A stretch of 64,000 bases of DNA from Klebsormidium nitens (lineage: Eukaryota > Streptophyta > Klebsormidiophyceae > Klebsormidiales > Klebsormidiaceae), in contig DF237117.1 in assembly GCA_000708835.1 (NCBI GenBank), forward strand, positions 85,266-149,265. Reading direction: 5' to 3'. Positions 49,001 to 59,501 of the stretch are shown here, piece after piece. The position numbers and the translations under genes are program-made. Below the pieces are notes generated by a model. That model worked only from the letters and a program-made list of their open reading frames with translations, was not told the DNA's origin and made no database searches. How positions within the stretch are numbered: position 1 is the first letter of the stretch; each line of letters begins with the position of its first letter.

Positions 49001-50837
49001 AGAAGTTCAGCTGCTGCGGGTCACGAAGTATCTACAGACCGTCATCGTGAGAGAATGGGGAGGACATCTCCTCGGCGAACGAAGTCGCTGCCTTGGAAAA
49101 CAGGTGGGTAGAAGGCGTCAAATGATTCGATCGATTTAACGGTTTAAGGCGGTGGCTTGTTGTTAAGGTGCTGCGGTTTACGAAACAACTGCAGACCGTT
49201 ATCAAGAACGGGGAGGACATCTCCTCGGCGAACGAAGTCGCTGCGCTGGAGAACAGGTGGGTTTCAGGGTTTGGTAATCTGGGTACTCCAGTTTTCAGGT
49301 TCTTCAACTTGAAAGAATTTGCGGTTGTTGAGTGGTTACGGCGGTTGCGGGTAATGAAACAGCTGCGGACCGTCATGAAGAATGAGAAATGGAGAGGGTG
49401 TTTCTTTCGGCGAACGAAGGAAAACAGGTGGGTTCAAGAGTTTTGGACTCTCAAGTTTTTCGGTTTCCAGGCTTTGAACGAGGTGGGCGTAGTGGTTCTT
49501 ACAGCTGCTGCGGACATTGAAACAGCTGCACATAGTCATCCAGAATGGGGAGGGCCCTGCTGCTGATTAGCTTGTGACGCTTGAGAAAGAATGCGCAAAG
49601 TCTCATACATCATTTGACTATCACAGGCTCGTATTAATTTAAAAGGCATGTGGGATTGAGGGTTCAATGATCAACAGGGGTTCCGAAGTCAGAAAAACAT
49701 GAAAAGTCTCAGCAGACTACTGAAGCGGATCAAGCTTCTATGTTGGGCGCTCACGACGCACACTCAGCCCGCCACGTGTCCTCCTCAGGCTCGCCCACGA
49801 CCAGAAGCTCCACGAGAAGAAGCTCCAAGAGCGCGCCGCCCTGTTGCGCAAACTGGAAAAACAATCAGCGGATATTACGGCGCAAACCGCGGAGGTTAAG
49901 AAGCGGTTAGCGACGCTCCAGGAGCAGGCCGAGGCGCACGCGCGCATCCGCGAGATCCAGGTCAGCAGCCAAGCGGCACGGCGGAACGCGACGGAACGGA
50001 TGAAGAGCCTGGTGACGCAGCGGCAACTACAGGACATAGGTGGGCCGCCCGTATCGTCAGTTAGGTACTTGTTTAGCGAGTTAGTTAGTTAGTTAGTGGT
50101 TGACATTCTACTTCTCGCCTATTCTTCCCTGGCAATATGGCGTTTATCCTTCACTTTGCTATGTCGACATCCTGATTAGTTTGTTCAGCGGTTTAGTTCA
50201 GCGGTCTTAGTTCCTTCGTGTTCCGCCCGAATGCCGGTGGGACATGCCAAGCGAGCCCATTGAGGCTGCTGCGGCTGCTGTGTTTCCATGTCTCATCCTG
50301 ACGCAAGTCATTGTTCCTGACCTAAGTCAGGCTTTTTCAGTTTGCTTCTCCGTCTTTCTTGTTTCAAACTCTCTTAATCACCCTTCTATCATTCTTTCTC
50401 TCGGGAACGTCTTGTCCCGGATCCGTTTGCCTTATTTTTTCCACTTTCGACTTCCTTGATCGTGATCCTTCTTGTCTATTTGACATCAAGTCAAGTTCTG
50501 TTCGTCCTTCGCTTCGATCAACCTCTCGCTCCTTTCATCTCCTGACCGCTTCCCTGTCCCTGTGGCAACCACAAATTCGCGCGTAGGTTGTCCGTCCAGG
50601 ATAATCTGCCGTAATTGAGACTTCTTCAGAACAGATATCTGGCACGCCTTAAAGTACCCAACTTCTGGGCTTCCCCGTTTTTGAGGATCTAGAAGAGTAT
50701 TACTCATCCGTTGCTGTTTGTTCGCAGCTCGGGCGCAAATGGAGGAGATCACGGCGCTCCAGAACGAACTAGAGGTGCTCCGAAAGCGGACCTTCCCCAA
50801 GTTCGATACCGCGCCGCGCGCGCGCTTTGTGGGGCCT
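34072..50837 (+). CDS. CFAP43: Cilia- and flagella-associated protein 43 (CFAP43)
   Basis: WD-repeat plus coiled-coil axonemal protein; with CFAP44 it forms the tether/tether head of inner dynein arm I1 (family knowledge). Exons: 34072-34091 (tentative start), 34865-34973, 35307-35457, 35785-36026, 36683-37834, 38313-38916, 39491-39678, 40201-40547, 40782-41322, 42135-42320, about 42770-42928, 43532-43715, 44212-44336, 44851-45150, 45633-45756, 46227-46313, 46881-47089, 47863-48013, 48722-48927, 49789-50039, 50728-50837. About 1800 aa. CFAP43-like wording: VQFLDSTTVVTICGNALRF, then SGVPDFELTVHD...VSFNPRNDMQFC...LWTLERS. The C-terminal half has the RPDWMSGERAKMSEDQIKQI segment and coiled coils. 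Exon 36683-37834 carries a Gly/Pro/Lys-rich linker. The 35458 intron starts GC. The 42320/42770 junction is unresolved. Confidence 0.92.
39175..39425 (+). repeat. Two decoy copies of CFAP43 exon 39491-39678 (5' end)
   Basis: Fragments at about 39184-39246 and 39347-39408 repeat the TCTGCCGACGGAAAAGTGAC...GGCGCCCTGCAG region of the real exon with substitutions and indels. Both lie upstream in the preceding intron. Confidence 0.8.
41722..42060 (+). repeat. Three decoy copies of CFAP43 exon 42135-42320 (5' end)
   Basis: Copies begin near 41730, 41847 and 41966. They repeat the QLLKLVVREKKASFNAQFVAA codons after an acceptor-like site. The codons after GCGCGAG have become ATGAAA, ATAAAA or AAATAA, the last giving a stop. 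Spacing to the real exon is about 120-170 bp. Confidence 0.92.
43140..43445 (+). repeat. Two decoy copies of CFAP43 exon 43532-43715 (5' end)
   Basis: Copies at about 43143-43212 and 43372-43440 repeat the SKKGDDPQERALRDMMGGKL codons. The second has lost a base in GCGTTCGCG and has TAG in place of the CAG codon. Between them (about 43240-43370) lies a low-complexity run of CCCTCAAA-like units. Confidence 0.92.
47735..47800 (+). repeat. Decoy copy of CFAP43 exon 47863-48013 (5' end)
   Basis: It repeats the acceptor GTGCAG and the KDLDVP.DI.QGL codons 120 bp upstream of the real exon. A further eroded trace (CAAGCAGGGCCTC) lies near 47380. Confidence 0.88.
48145..48215 (+). repeat. Decoy copy of CFAP43 exon 47863-48013 (3' end and donor)
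   Basis: It repeats about 65 bases of the exon end (LLHRSAVEEVNAKVRKHGQQK), including the AAGGTGGGGC donor, about 200 bp downstream of the real one. It is nearly identical, so it is young or conserved. Together with the upstream decoy it brackets the exon. Confidence 0.9.
48420..48655 (+). repeat. Two decoy copies of CFAP43 exon 48722-48927 (5' end)
   Basis: Copies begin near 48428 and 48594 and repeat IDILTAIKDFKKGIYEAQ codons after an AG acceptor. The nearer one has TTCTAA in place of ATCTAC and a later TAG. The farther one is more diverged. Confidence 0.92.
49005..49600 (+). repeat. Four decoy copies of CFAP43 exon 48722-48927 (3' end and donor)
   Basis: Copies at about 49011-49102, 49168-49257, 49343-49430 and 49497-49560 repeat LLRVTKQLQTVIKNGEDISS and following codons. 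The first three end in AACAGGTGGGT, a good donor. The copy at 49168 is almost intact and open. Since a good acceptor is not obvious before each copy, they would serve as alternative donors rather than whole exons. Confidence 0.92.
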
Positions 50838-51601
50838 GATGAACGCCTTGTATGACTGGTGGGCTCAGGAGGTGTGATTTGCTAAAATCCATTGACAGCG
50901 AAGAGAGTATAGAGGTATAGCGCGGACTCGCTGATTTGAGGATGTTATGTAGATGGAACGCAACTGTGAACAATGGCTGTGCATCAGAAACTATAAATCA
51001 TAAATTATACCTTCACATGCCGTTCAAGTGGGTCGGTACACCAGGATTCGCCAGAAGCTGAGTCCATCTTCAAGTTAATGGCGGTCTATGGCCCATGAAT
51101 GAGTTGGTATTCAAATTGGTCGAGCAAGCGAGGTCACATCGACTGTAATGCCAATTTGGGAGTCACTGCCGGATTCGGTATTATTTTAGACCTAACAAAT
51201 CTAGCCTCGATCAGGAAACCAGTTGCGTCGAGTTACCTATCTGTACCGCGACCAAATGAAAAATCTGCGCTCATGTGGCGTCTTGGAGCAATGACTAGCC
51301 GGTGCGGTCCTGCGCGGCAGCAAAGTGGCGCTTCTACAGTAGCTCTAATCCTAGCTGCAAGTCAATGCGAGATGGAAACTCTCGTGCAGAAACGCACAAG
51401 CACACGCGTTCACGATTAGAATCAGTTTATGCGCTTGGTTGCTTGAGGGAAAGGTTTTGTAGCAGTGCGCACCATTCCGAGTACTTATTAGCGCTGCCTA
51501 GAGGAGCAGAGGAGCCCACATTTCAGTTGGCAGATTGAGTTGAATTTTGAGTACAATGCTTCAGAGCTCTGGTTGGGAAGCTAGGATTCAAATGTACACT
51601 A
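50838..51601. other. CFAP43 3' flank, nothing recognised
   Basis: It is AT-richer than the coding parts. No gene or repeat is seen before the TTAA that begins the transposable element at 51602. Confidence 0.4.
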
Positions 51602-52594
51602 TTAACACTAGGACCGATTGCTAACCGTGCCCAATTGGGCACGGTTAAATTATTTGCATTTTGCCTCAATCTGATTGGAAAATACAAGTTTTTGAAGAAA
51701 TCCTTTCTACTATGTGATTATGTGGGTACCTTTTAAGAGGCAACGCCTTGGGTTATCAAAAAATCTATGTTTTGACTTGTATACAAAGTATGAAAGGAGA
51801 ATGGGTCTGCAGCAAAAACTGGGCCAAAATCCAGCCGTGCCCGTTTGGGCCCGGTTATGGTTATATAGTAGTATGAGCACCTTCACTCCACAATTTCAAG
51901 TAGACTTTTCTTAGGTGTTCAAAGAGATGCTAAAAAGCTTTCCTATGGCAAGTATTGAGAAAAATGCAAAAATCGCTCAAGTCCATGCATGTACTTTGAT
52001 CCACGGAACATCATTATTCGCAGTTTTTTTTGAAATAGCCACGTTCCATTCCCAAAAACATGGACTTTGCCCTCGTTCGAACTCCGGAGCTTCTCATGGG
52101 ACAAAACCTTGTGTTTGACATCTACATTACGCTTGTTTGCAACATCACATCTTTTGATTTAGTATAGCTACGGGGTTCACTCGCGCATTCGAACAGGGGT
52201 GAAATAAGGGTCAAAATAATAGAGAAGAATCATAAACCGATTATGTTTAGCCGTTTTTTCACATTTGATGTGTTGGAATGAGTTTGGTAGGCCGTTTTGG
52301 GTTTGTGCACGTGGTTACGATGCTTGATTTGACCGTCGTTGCCCGAATATATCAAATTTTATCAATTATTGGCTGTTTACTAACCCCTCGTTTGCTAACG
52401 ATAAACCCTAACCCAAATTTAGGGTCACCGGCCGGTTTTCAGACCTACTATAACCACTAAGTCTAGTTATGTGCCGAAACCTCGAATATTTCCAAGAATC
52501 GTAAAAATTACGACCGTTAAATCGAAATCAAGTTAACCGTGCCCGTTTGGGCACGCCGTGCCCAGTTGGGCACGGTTATCGGTCCTAGTGTTAA
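51602..52594. mobile_element. piggyBac-like non-autonomous DNA element (985 bp between TTAA sites)
   Basis: TTAA at 51602-51605 and again at 52591-52594 flank a 985-bp element with perfect 13-base terminal inverted repeats, CACTAGGACCGAT. Just inside each end are palindromes of the form CCGTGCCCAATTGGGCACGG: one on the left (about 51627-51647), two in tandem on the right (about 52534-52578), and a related one near 51834-51855. TTAA target duplication and short inverted ends are typical of piggyBac elements (family knowledge). No transposase is encoded; the longest ORFs are about 66 codons. The interior is AT-rich compared with its neighbours. Nothing shows whether it is still mobile. Confidence 0.85.
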
Positions 52595-53049
52595 ACGACT
52601 TAGGTATGCACCATTGAGAAGTCTGACAACATTCCTTTACGACCGGCCCGGGCCAAATCTGGCCCGCCCGGCGGGCCGCGGTGGCGGTGGGTGACTCGGA
52701 CTAACTTAATTTCTTGTTGAATTGTTAGCCTGCCGCGCGATCGCCCAACCACGCGCGCGGGCCGGTACGGACGCAGTTGGCGCGACCTTGCATTTCCACC
52801 CAACTCTGTCCCGGGCATTGCCTGATGAATAAGCTATCCGCCATAAGTGCCCGGGATCGCTGTAAGGGTCTAGCACTTACCATTACCGCTCTTCTGCCAG
52901 TACAAACCGTTCCCTCCCACCATGAGCCAAGTCTTCAAAATCATACCCCGAACAACTTCCCTAGCATCCTGATCCTCGAGCCCTCCCCAAGCAAGTTGGC
53001 GAGCCATGATCAGGCAGAGCCCGGTCGGGCAGAGCAAGCTCTCTCCAGG
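52595..53049. other. 5' flank of the Crinkler-like gene
   Basis: GC-rich stretch (GGCCCGCCCGGCGGGCC at about 52661) after the transposable element. An ORF runs through it in the same frame as the tentative first exon, but no family resemblance is seen. Confidence 0.4.
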
Positions 53050-56000
53050 ATGCGCTTGGGGGTGGCTGCTGCTGCCAAGGGCTCCCTGGGGTTCTCGAAG
53101 GGTCATCGAGCCTTCCGCAAGCAAGCAGGCAGCGTGTGCCGGAGTGTCAGGGAGCGACTGGGTTCCGCAGGCCTGTGCTGGACACGAGCTGCATGGGAGG
53201 GTAGCTTAGCGGCAGCCATGACTGGCCTGCAGTCACTGGTGAACGAAGAGGACAGCAATCTGCTGGATGGTACAAGCAGGTACTCGCTGCAGTTAAGCGT
53301 GCTCACCTGGAGGGGTTGAAGCAGCCGGCAGAGGGCCCCAAGACTCCGAAGCAGCCTGCCTGCGCAAGGCCCAATCAACGGGTGTTCAAGGAGGCCCCGG
53401 GCGATCAGCAGACCATCCGCTGCTTCGTGAAGATCCCCCAAGGCCAGTTGCTGCAGCTTGGGATGCCCTGCAGCGACGATGTGAAGACCTTGAAGGGGGC
53501 AATCTTGGCGCGCACCGCAATCCCTACCTCGGAGCAGAAGCTGGTGGCAGGAGGGAAGCCGCTTCGCGACGCCATTCAGCTTGGGGAGGCGTGCAAGGGG
53601 GAGGAGCTCAATGTGGTGGTGAACTTTGGCCTTGCTGGAGGGGCAGGTGGAGCAGACGCTGCAGGTTCCCGTTCCTCGGTAAGTGACATGACTGTGGGGG
53701 TAAATGGGGAGTATGGAAGGTCGCCCCTTTGTATAATCTGACCGACCATCTTAAATTTCACCGGCATTGCACTAGAAGAGGTTGTCACACGGCAGGTGAT
53801 TTTTCAGCCAGGGTTTTGCAATAGAGTGCTGGATGCTGCCAAGTTGCAGCACAAGGTACTCTTTGTTTGCTGCATGCAAGTGCAGCATTCTTCTGGAGTG
53901 TAACTTTGCCGCATCGCTTAGCTGGTGGAATACTCTGTCATACAGGCCATGGAGCTCAGCGATCCCCCTCTGATCACGATCAGGAGATGCGACACAGAGG
54001 AGATCTGCACACTTGACAACCCACCACGCCTCTGCAAGGATGTCTTGCAACACCTCGATGAGACAGAAGGCTGGGGCAGAGGAAAGCTGACAAAGACATT
54101 GGGGGAGCGCGTAGTCTCTGTACCTGTCAACGACCAGGTGCACGCTGGCAGCTACACCTTCAAGGAGGTACAGGGTGAGACACTTTGGGAGTCTCTTTCT
54201 GGCTGGACAATATTTTTACATCTTCGTTGCATGAGTATGATCAAGCTGTCTCCAGAAGACTGGCTCAAAGGAGGACCCCGCCAGCGACTCAGGACACCAG
54301 TTGCCTGAGGAACTTTCTCTGCCCTCCTTGAGCATGATTCCTTGAGCCCAATAATTGGATCAAAAGAAATAGACCACCTTTTCTGTTAACCATTTCAAGT
54401 CGCTTCAACCACTGTGGGACAGGGATGAGTGGGTTCAGCCAACAGGTAGGTACTGTCACTTGCTTTGCATATGGGGGAGTCGAAGGTAGCAGAAGCTTGT
54501 TTGAGGCATTAGAGCAACATCCAGTGAAACTCTCACCGAATCTAGACCTGTGTGGTAGCTTTTGTGCATGCCTGCGGTCGGGCAGAGTGCGTGAGCTTTC
54601 TGGTTGACGGTAGACGCAGTGATCCACACCAACCCTCCAGTGTGTCGGTGCCTGTTTGGAGACTTTCCCCCTGCTTCCCCGGGTTGTTTCACCTGTCAGG
54701 CAGAATGAATTCACATGCTTCCTGGGCTGGGTGTTTGTTTATGGAAGTTTGCTCGGCAGAAGCATTCATACAGACTCCACTTGCTGACTTTCAGTTGTGG
54801 CCTCGTGCAGCGGCTGCTGGCCCGAGCACCACAGGAACTGGTGAGTCACATGGATTTTTGCGCCTTTCCCCCCATGTTGCAATGGTATCTTTTCTCTGGA
54901 AGTCTTTGTTGCTGCGCATGGTGGTTATGTTGATCCATGGCACACCACTCCGGTGCTTGTTTGGAGTAGGTCCCTGTGCTTCCCAGGTTGTTCCATTTGT
55001 CAGGCCAGGGGTTGCTTCAGTTTGAAGGGTGGAGGGAGGGTTTTGCAAGTGTCTCTGCTTCCCAGCCTGACAGGTTTGGTTGGGAAGGAAGCTCTCAGAA
55101 AATTCAACACCTATGCAACAGCGATCGTGCATGCCTGCGGTCGGACAGTGTGCGGGAGCTTTCTGGTTGATGGTAGACGCAGTGATCCACACCCCTTTTC
55201 CAGTGTGGTGGTGCCTGTTTGGAGTGTGTCCCTCTTCTTCCAGGGCTGTTTCACTCGTCAACCCAGAATGACATGATCCCTGAGCCGGGTGGTCTGCTGT
55301 GAAGTTGCCTGGTTGCAGCATCCAAGGCAGCCTGTTGCTAGAAGGCAATGCTTAGCCTGTCCTTCTGCCAGGATTCATAATGACAATATGAGGAGCCTCA
55401 CTGCAAGACATCTTCTGCAGATTCACCCTTTCTTCTGAGGATGCTAGGTTTCTTCTGCAGTGGGGACGTCTTTTGGCTGGGCAGCAAGCAAGAGCTTTTC
55501 GTCCGGTCCCGCCCAAGGGGGTCATTCTATTGTAGCTCATGCTCGTTTCCGGTAGCTGCCGTTTTCTGTGCAAGAAGGGTCTAAGCGCTCAGGGTTGCAT
55601 TGCCGGCGTCTTGATCGAAGAAAGCACCTGCATTGAAGCTTTCTTTGCTGGTAGTTGCCCATTTTGTTTTACCATGTAGTCAAGCTTTGATGCAGGACTG
55701 TACTCCAGTGTCTGTCCAACCCTATTTTCGGGGCAACATAGAATACGCTGTTTTCACTTTGGGGAATCTGTGTTGCGACTTGAAGCAGTTGGTTGGAGAT
55801 CGTAACGACAGGATGCATGCCTTTCATGTAATCCTTAGTCGGATTGTTCTCATGAAAGAATTTTCCTTTCTGCAGCCTTTCAACCTCCTCCAAAAAGAGC
55901 CTGCAGAAGGATGAAGGTCTTCAGTCTCCAAGATGGGATTGATAAGGAGGGGTTCTTTAGAGAGTCGGAAGAGGCCCCGCAGGTCATTGAGATGATCAAG

Positions 56001-59000
56001 AAGGGGCAGTATCCGCTCATTGCAGATGTCAGGAAAGCAGGAAAGACGACGCTGAAACAGGAGGTCGTGGACCTGCTCCATGGACATTCAGTAGACACGA
56101 TCAGGGGCGAAAGCGAAGTCAGGGTAATTGCAGTCACGCTCGGGTGGGGTTTGGAGATGCACGGACAGGTGATCCTCCAGCACCAGGATCTCAAATTCAG
56201 ACTTGAACATCTACAACAAGGTTCCCCATCCTTGACTTCGTTTCAAAGGCTGAGAAAGATTCAGAGCTGGTGCGGCGATTGGGATCCTCTTGTAATCTCC
56301 TGAGCACTCGCCCCTCCTCATAGTGTTTGCTGCCCTGCTTTCGCTGATTGTGTAGACACGGCTGCCAGAGCACTTGGTAAACGATTGCTTGTTGTCATTG
56401 CAGGAGTCCGAAACAGCATTCTGGAAGTATGTGATCGATGATGTCGTTCAGAAATCTCAGGGGCTGCTGGTGCGACATCGAGACACGACAGATTCCGCTG
56501 CGGGGTTTGCGAGCCTCTTCCAGTGGGTCAGGCCGACTGATCCTTTGATTGTGCTGTGCGTCGATGAAGCCTCCGAGTTGGCAAAGGCCTCCCTCAGGAA
56601 CCGTGCGAGCCTCATGCACTGCTTCCGGGACCTGCGCGAGGCCGCCACGCGCAGGCAGCACCGGCTTCTTTCAGTCGCTTTCTTTGGCACCTTCACGGTG
56701 CTGGGGATTGTTGACGAGCTTAATGAGGGAAGACCGGGGCCGTCTGGGTAAGGCTTTGGAAACCATGCCGTCTGGTCACTCTTGAACAGTTGACTAGCTC
56801 ATTGCTCGGTCATAAAAGCAGAGCGTAAGCTTTTCTTTCGAAAATGGTTACGTCTTGGTGTCTTGGTATCCTGACCTGTGGCTGCTCAGTTACCAACACA
56901 CTTCTCGTGCGCACATCCTGTCCTAGTTGAGTCAATTTGCTCCAGAAGGTGGTCTTTGCTATGTAGCAGAAGCAGCGGATGCTTCCAAGGGTCAAAAGTG
57001 CCTTGTCAATCGAGGTCGTCATTACTTGCGGTTTTGCCGATAATTGGTAGTCACCAGGTCTTTGATAAGATTTGAAGTGGTCATTATCATTATTGACTCG
57101 AACGACGCTTAAAAGTGGGTAGTGTCTTCTGAAGCCGAATTTCACTCCGCCTAGTTTCTCCTCCGTGTACGTCTGTTTTAAGTGGCTCAACGTCCAACCT
57201 GAGCCGATCTTCAATCTAAATTCTTCATTTGCAGCGCCATTTTCCGGACGTCACCGTTCCTGCTGGCAACAGGTCCTGAAGTGATCAGGGGCCTGAGGCG
57301 CTTTTCTGTTGAAGACGTCGTCCAGCTGCTGAAAGAATACGCCGAGCTGTGCAAAGAGGAGCTCGCGAAGAGGCCGGTTGCGCTGCATGACCTGCAGAGG
57401 ATCGCAGAGTCCATCTTCGAGAAAACCAGGGGCCACAAGGGCCAGACCATTGCGTGCCTCATGGCGTTGCAGACCAAGCAACTTCTAGAAAAGAATCTAG
57501 ACGGGCCCCTCGTCGTAGAGCAGTGGCTGCAGTACCTCAGGACAGACCTGCCTGCCTACATCGCTCAGTCTACTGTCTTTCGAGCCACAGTCCAGTGTGC
57601 TCTTCAAGCCACTCCAGCCCAGCTCGAGCTCCTCAGCTCCGTCCTCTATAATGGAACCGCAACTGTGCCGGCTGACCAGGTGCAAGAGATCGCAGAGCCG
57701 TTGCTAGCAGAAGGAGTTCTTGTGGAAGAAGCGCATGGGGAATCGAGCGAGTTTGGCTACCGGAGAGCGGCAGTCGCCCAGGCGAAGTCCCCGGTGACCC
57801 TCGCGCTCGCATCCCCACTGATCAGCAGCTGCATCTTCTCGAACATGGTGCGCGACGTGGTTGAGTGCGAGCCTGCCCCCGCAGAGTACTGAGTACATCG
57901 ACTTCCTTGTGATTGAGGTAATGTGGCTTCGTTAGGAAAGCTTTTCCTTTGAATAATAATATTGAAGCTTCAATGTGTTGGGATCTTGTTCGTTCGCAGA
58001 CAGTTCATAAGGTCAGATACGTCCAACCCTCCTTTGGTGTACATTTGCCCTCCCGGCGGGTCCAAGTTCTGTGGGACGGTGACTAGAACGCCGCAATGCA
58101 AAGTGCAGCTTCACAAATCAGGCGGTTGTTACGAAGTTGACTCGATTCAAGCATGAGCACCCAATCATGTCACTTTGTTTCGAACTTGCAGCAAGGCCAG
58201 TCAAGGCACCATTTTTAAAGCAAGTAGATTTCAAGTTGGCTCTTTCCATGACAATCGTCAGTAAAAGCGCACTGTACACCGAAATTCAAGATAAAGCCGA
58301 CAGTTCTTGGCACAATCCGATCCAGTTTTTGGACCACACTCCTATCACCTGTCCAACCAGCAAATGTCCACTCTAGGCCGCATTGTTGAGTGCGCTGCAT
58401 AACGGTTGTGCATGTGAATACCTTTGCGTCCATACACGAATCTTGACTCGTCAGGTGTTTTACAACCCTCTTTACGCCTTGCAGACGGTGCGCAACCTGA
58501 ATTGGGCCACCATTGCATGTCACAAAGCAGCAAACGTGTCGGGGGACCCGTCGGAGTATGCACTGCAAGGCCAATTTTGGTTGATACTGAATCAGTTGCT
58601 CCGGAAGACCGAAAAGGTCCAATTCTTCAGGTATGAGAATTGGCCCATTCTTTCATCTTTTCCTTCGCCTGCACTTAACAGGGTGGGTGAGGAGTGTCGA
58701 CCCTGCATATCTCTGCCAAGCTATCTCCTTGTGTTCTTTGTCTGGTTGGCCGTTGTTGAAGTGTAAGGTCTTCTTTTCGACCTCTTCGGTATGTATCTTC
58801 TTTTCAGTGCCCAGGAAGAGAATGGACAGGCCAAGAGGAAAAAGATGCTAAGGTGCTTGCCATTCGTTCTCAAGGATATTCTTTCCTTGAACTGTTTGAC
58901 GTCACAAAGTGAAGTCGGTGTGTCTAGTATTTTCCCTAGTATCCCTCATTCAGCATGTAAAATATTCTTTCAGTGTTTGTTCATGCATCCTTTGCCTCTC

Positions 59001-59501
59001 CACAGCCTAGTCGCAGAGGCCAGGAACATAACGACTACTTTGGGGAACGTGCGGAGACGGATCGACTTCCTCTGCTGGCCCCTTCCACATCGGCTTGGGA
59101 CTATCAGGCCCTTCGCGATTGAGCTGATTGCGTTTGCTGGGAGGGCCGACATCCTGGAGCACATGAGGCGTGGGTACCCGAAGTTGCACGCCGCTGACGT
59201 GGACGGACGAGTCGAGACGTGCCACACAGTGGTTGTCCACGTGTCAGCGGACTGGGCTGCCAAGAGGGGCGCCACAGACTACTTTGGGCCCCCCGAGGGT
59301 GTCGAGGACGTGCACGTCGTGCAAGTTCTCTTCAAAGAAAATGGGGCAAAGGCACGGATCGCATTCGAGGATAGGGAAAGGGATAGGGAGATTCCTGTAG
59401 CGGGTTTGCGCAAGGAGGCCAGAATGGTTCTTTCGAAGCTCACGACCCCTCCCAGCTCCACCCCCGGCACCCGACGGCCCTCTCTTCCCCAGCCCCGTTA
59501 A
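53050..59501 (+). CDS. Crinkler/RHS-type protein: ubiquitin-like header, P-loop NTPase, nuclease-like domain
   Basis: Exons with consistent phase: about 53340-53678, 53922-54174, 54811-54840, 55876-56123, 56404-56747, 57235 to about 57856, 58000-58011 (tentative), 58455-58630, 58808-58852, 59006-59501. The first exon (ATG at 53050 or 53218) is unresolved. The ubiquitin-like part runs from about IRCFVKIPQGQLLQL to VVVNFGLAGG. The NTPase part has AGKTTLKQE (Walker A, first Gly replaced by Asp) and PLIVLCVDEAS (Walker B). The last exon has RRRIDFLC...PFAIELIAF...ILEHMRRGYPKLH, resembling the PD-(D/E)XK-type nuclease of Crinkler and RHS proteins, although the usual Lys after the Glu is not evident. 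Such genes are known as effectors in oomycetes and chytrids and occur in some plants (family knowledge). A function here is not inferred beyond the family. Confidence 0.75.
54540..55280 (+). repeat. Three diverged intronic repeats in the Crinkler-like gene
   Basis: Blocks at about 54565-54712, 54925-55015 and 55125-55272 share GGTAGACGCAGTGATCCACA (first and third) and TGCTTGTTTGGAG...TTCCCAGG/TTCC.GGG...TTGTTTCAC. Each lies after an exon-like or donor-like position in the long intron around 54841-55875. No protein is encoded in common. Confidence 0.7.

Noticed and set aside
53103-53441. 112-codon minus-strand ORF
   Set aside because: It lies antisense to the start of the ubiquitin-like exon, without family resemblance.
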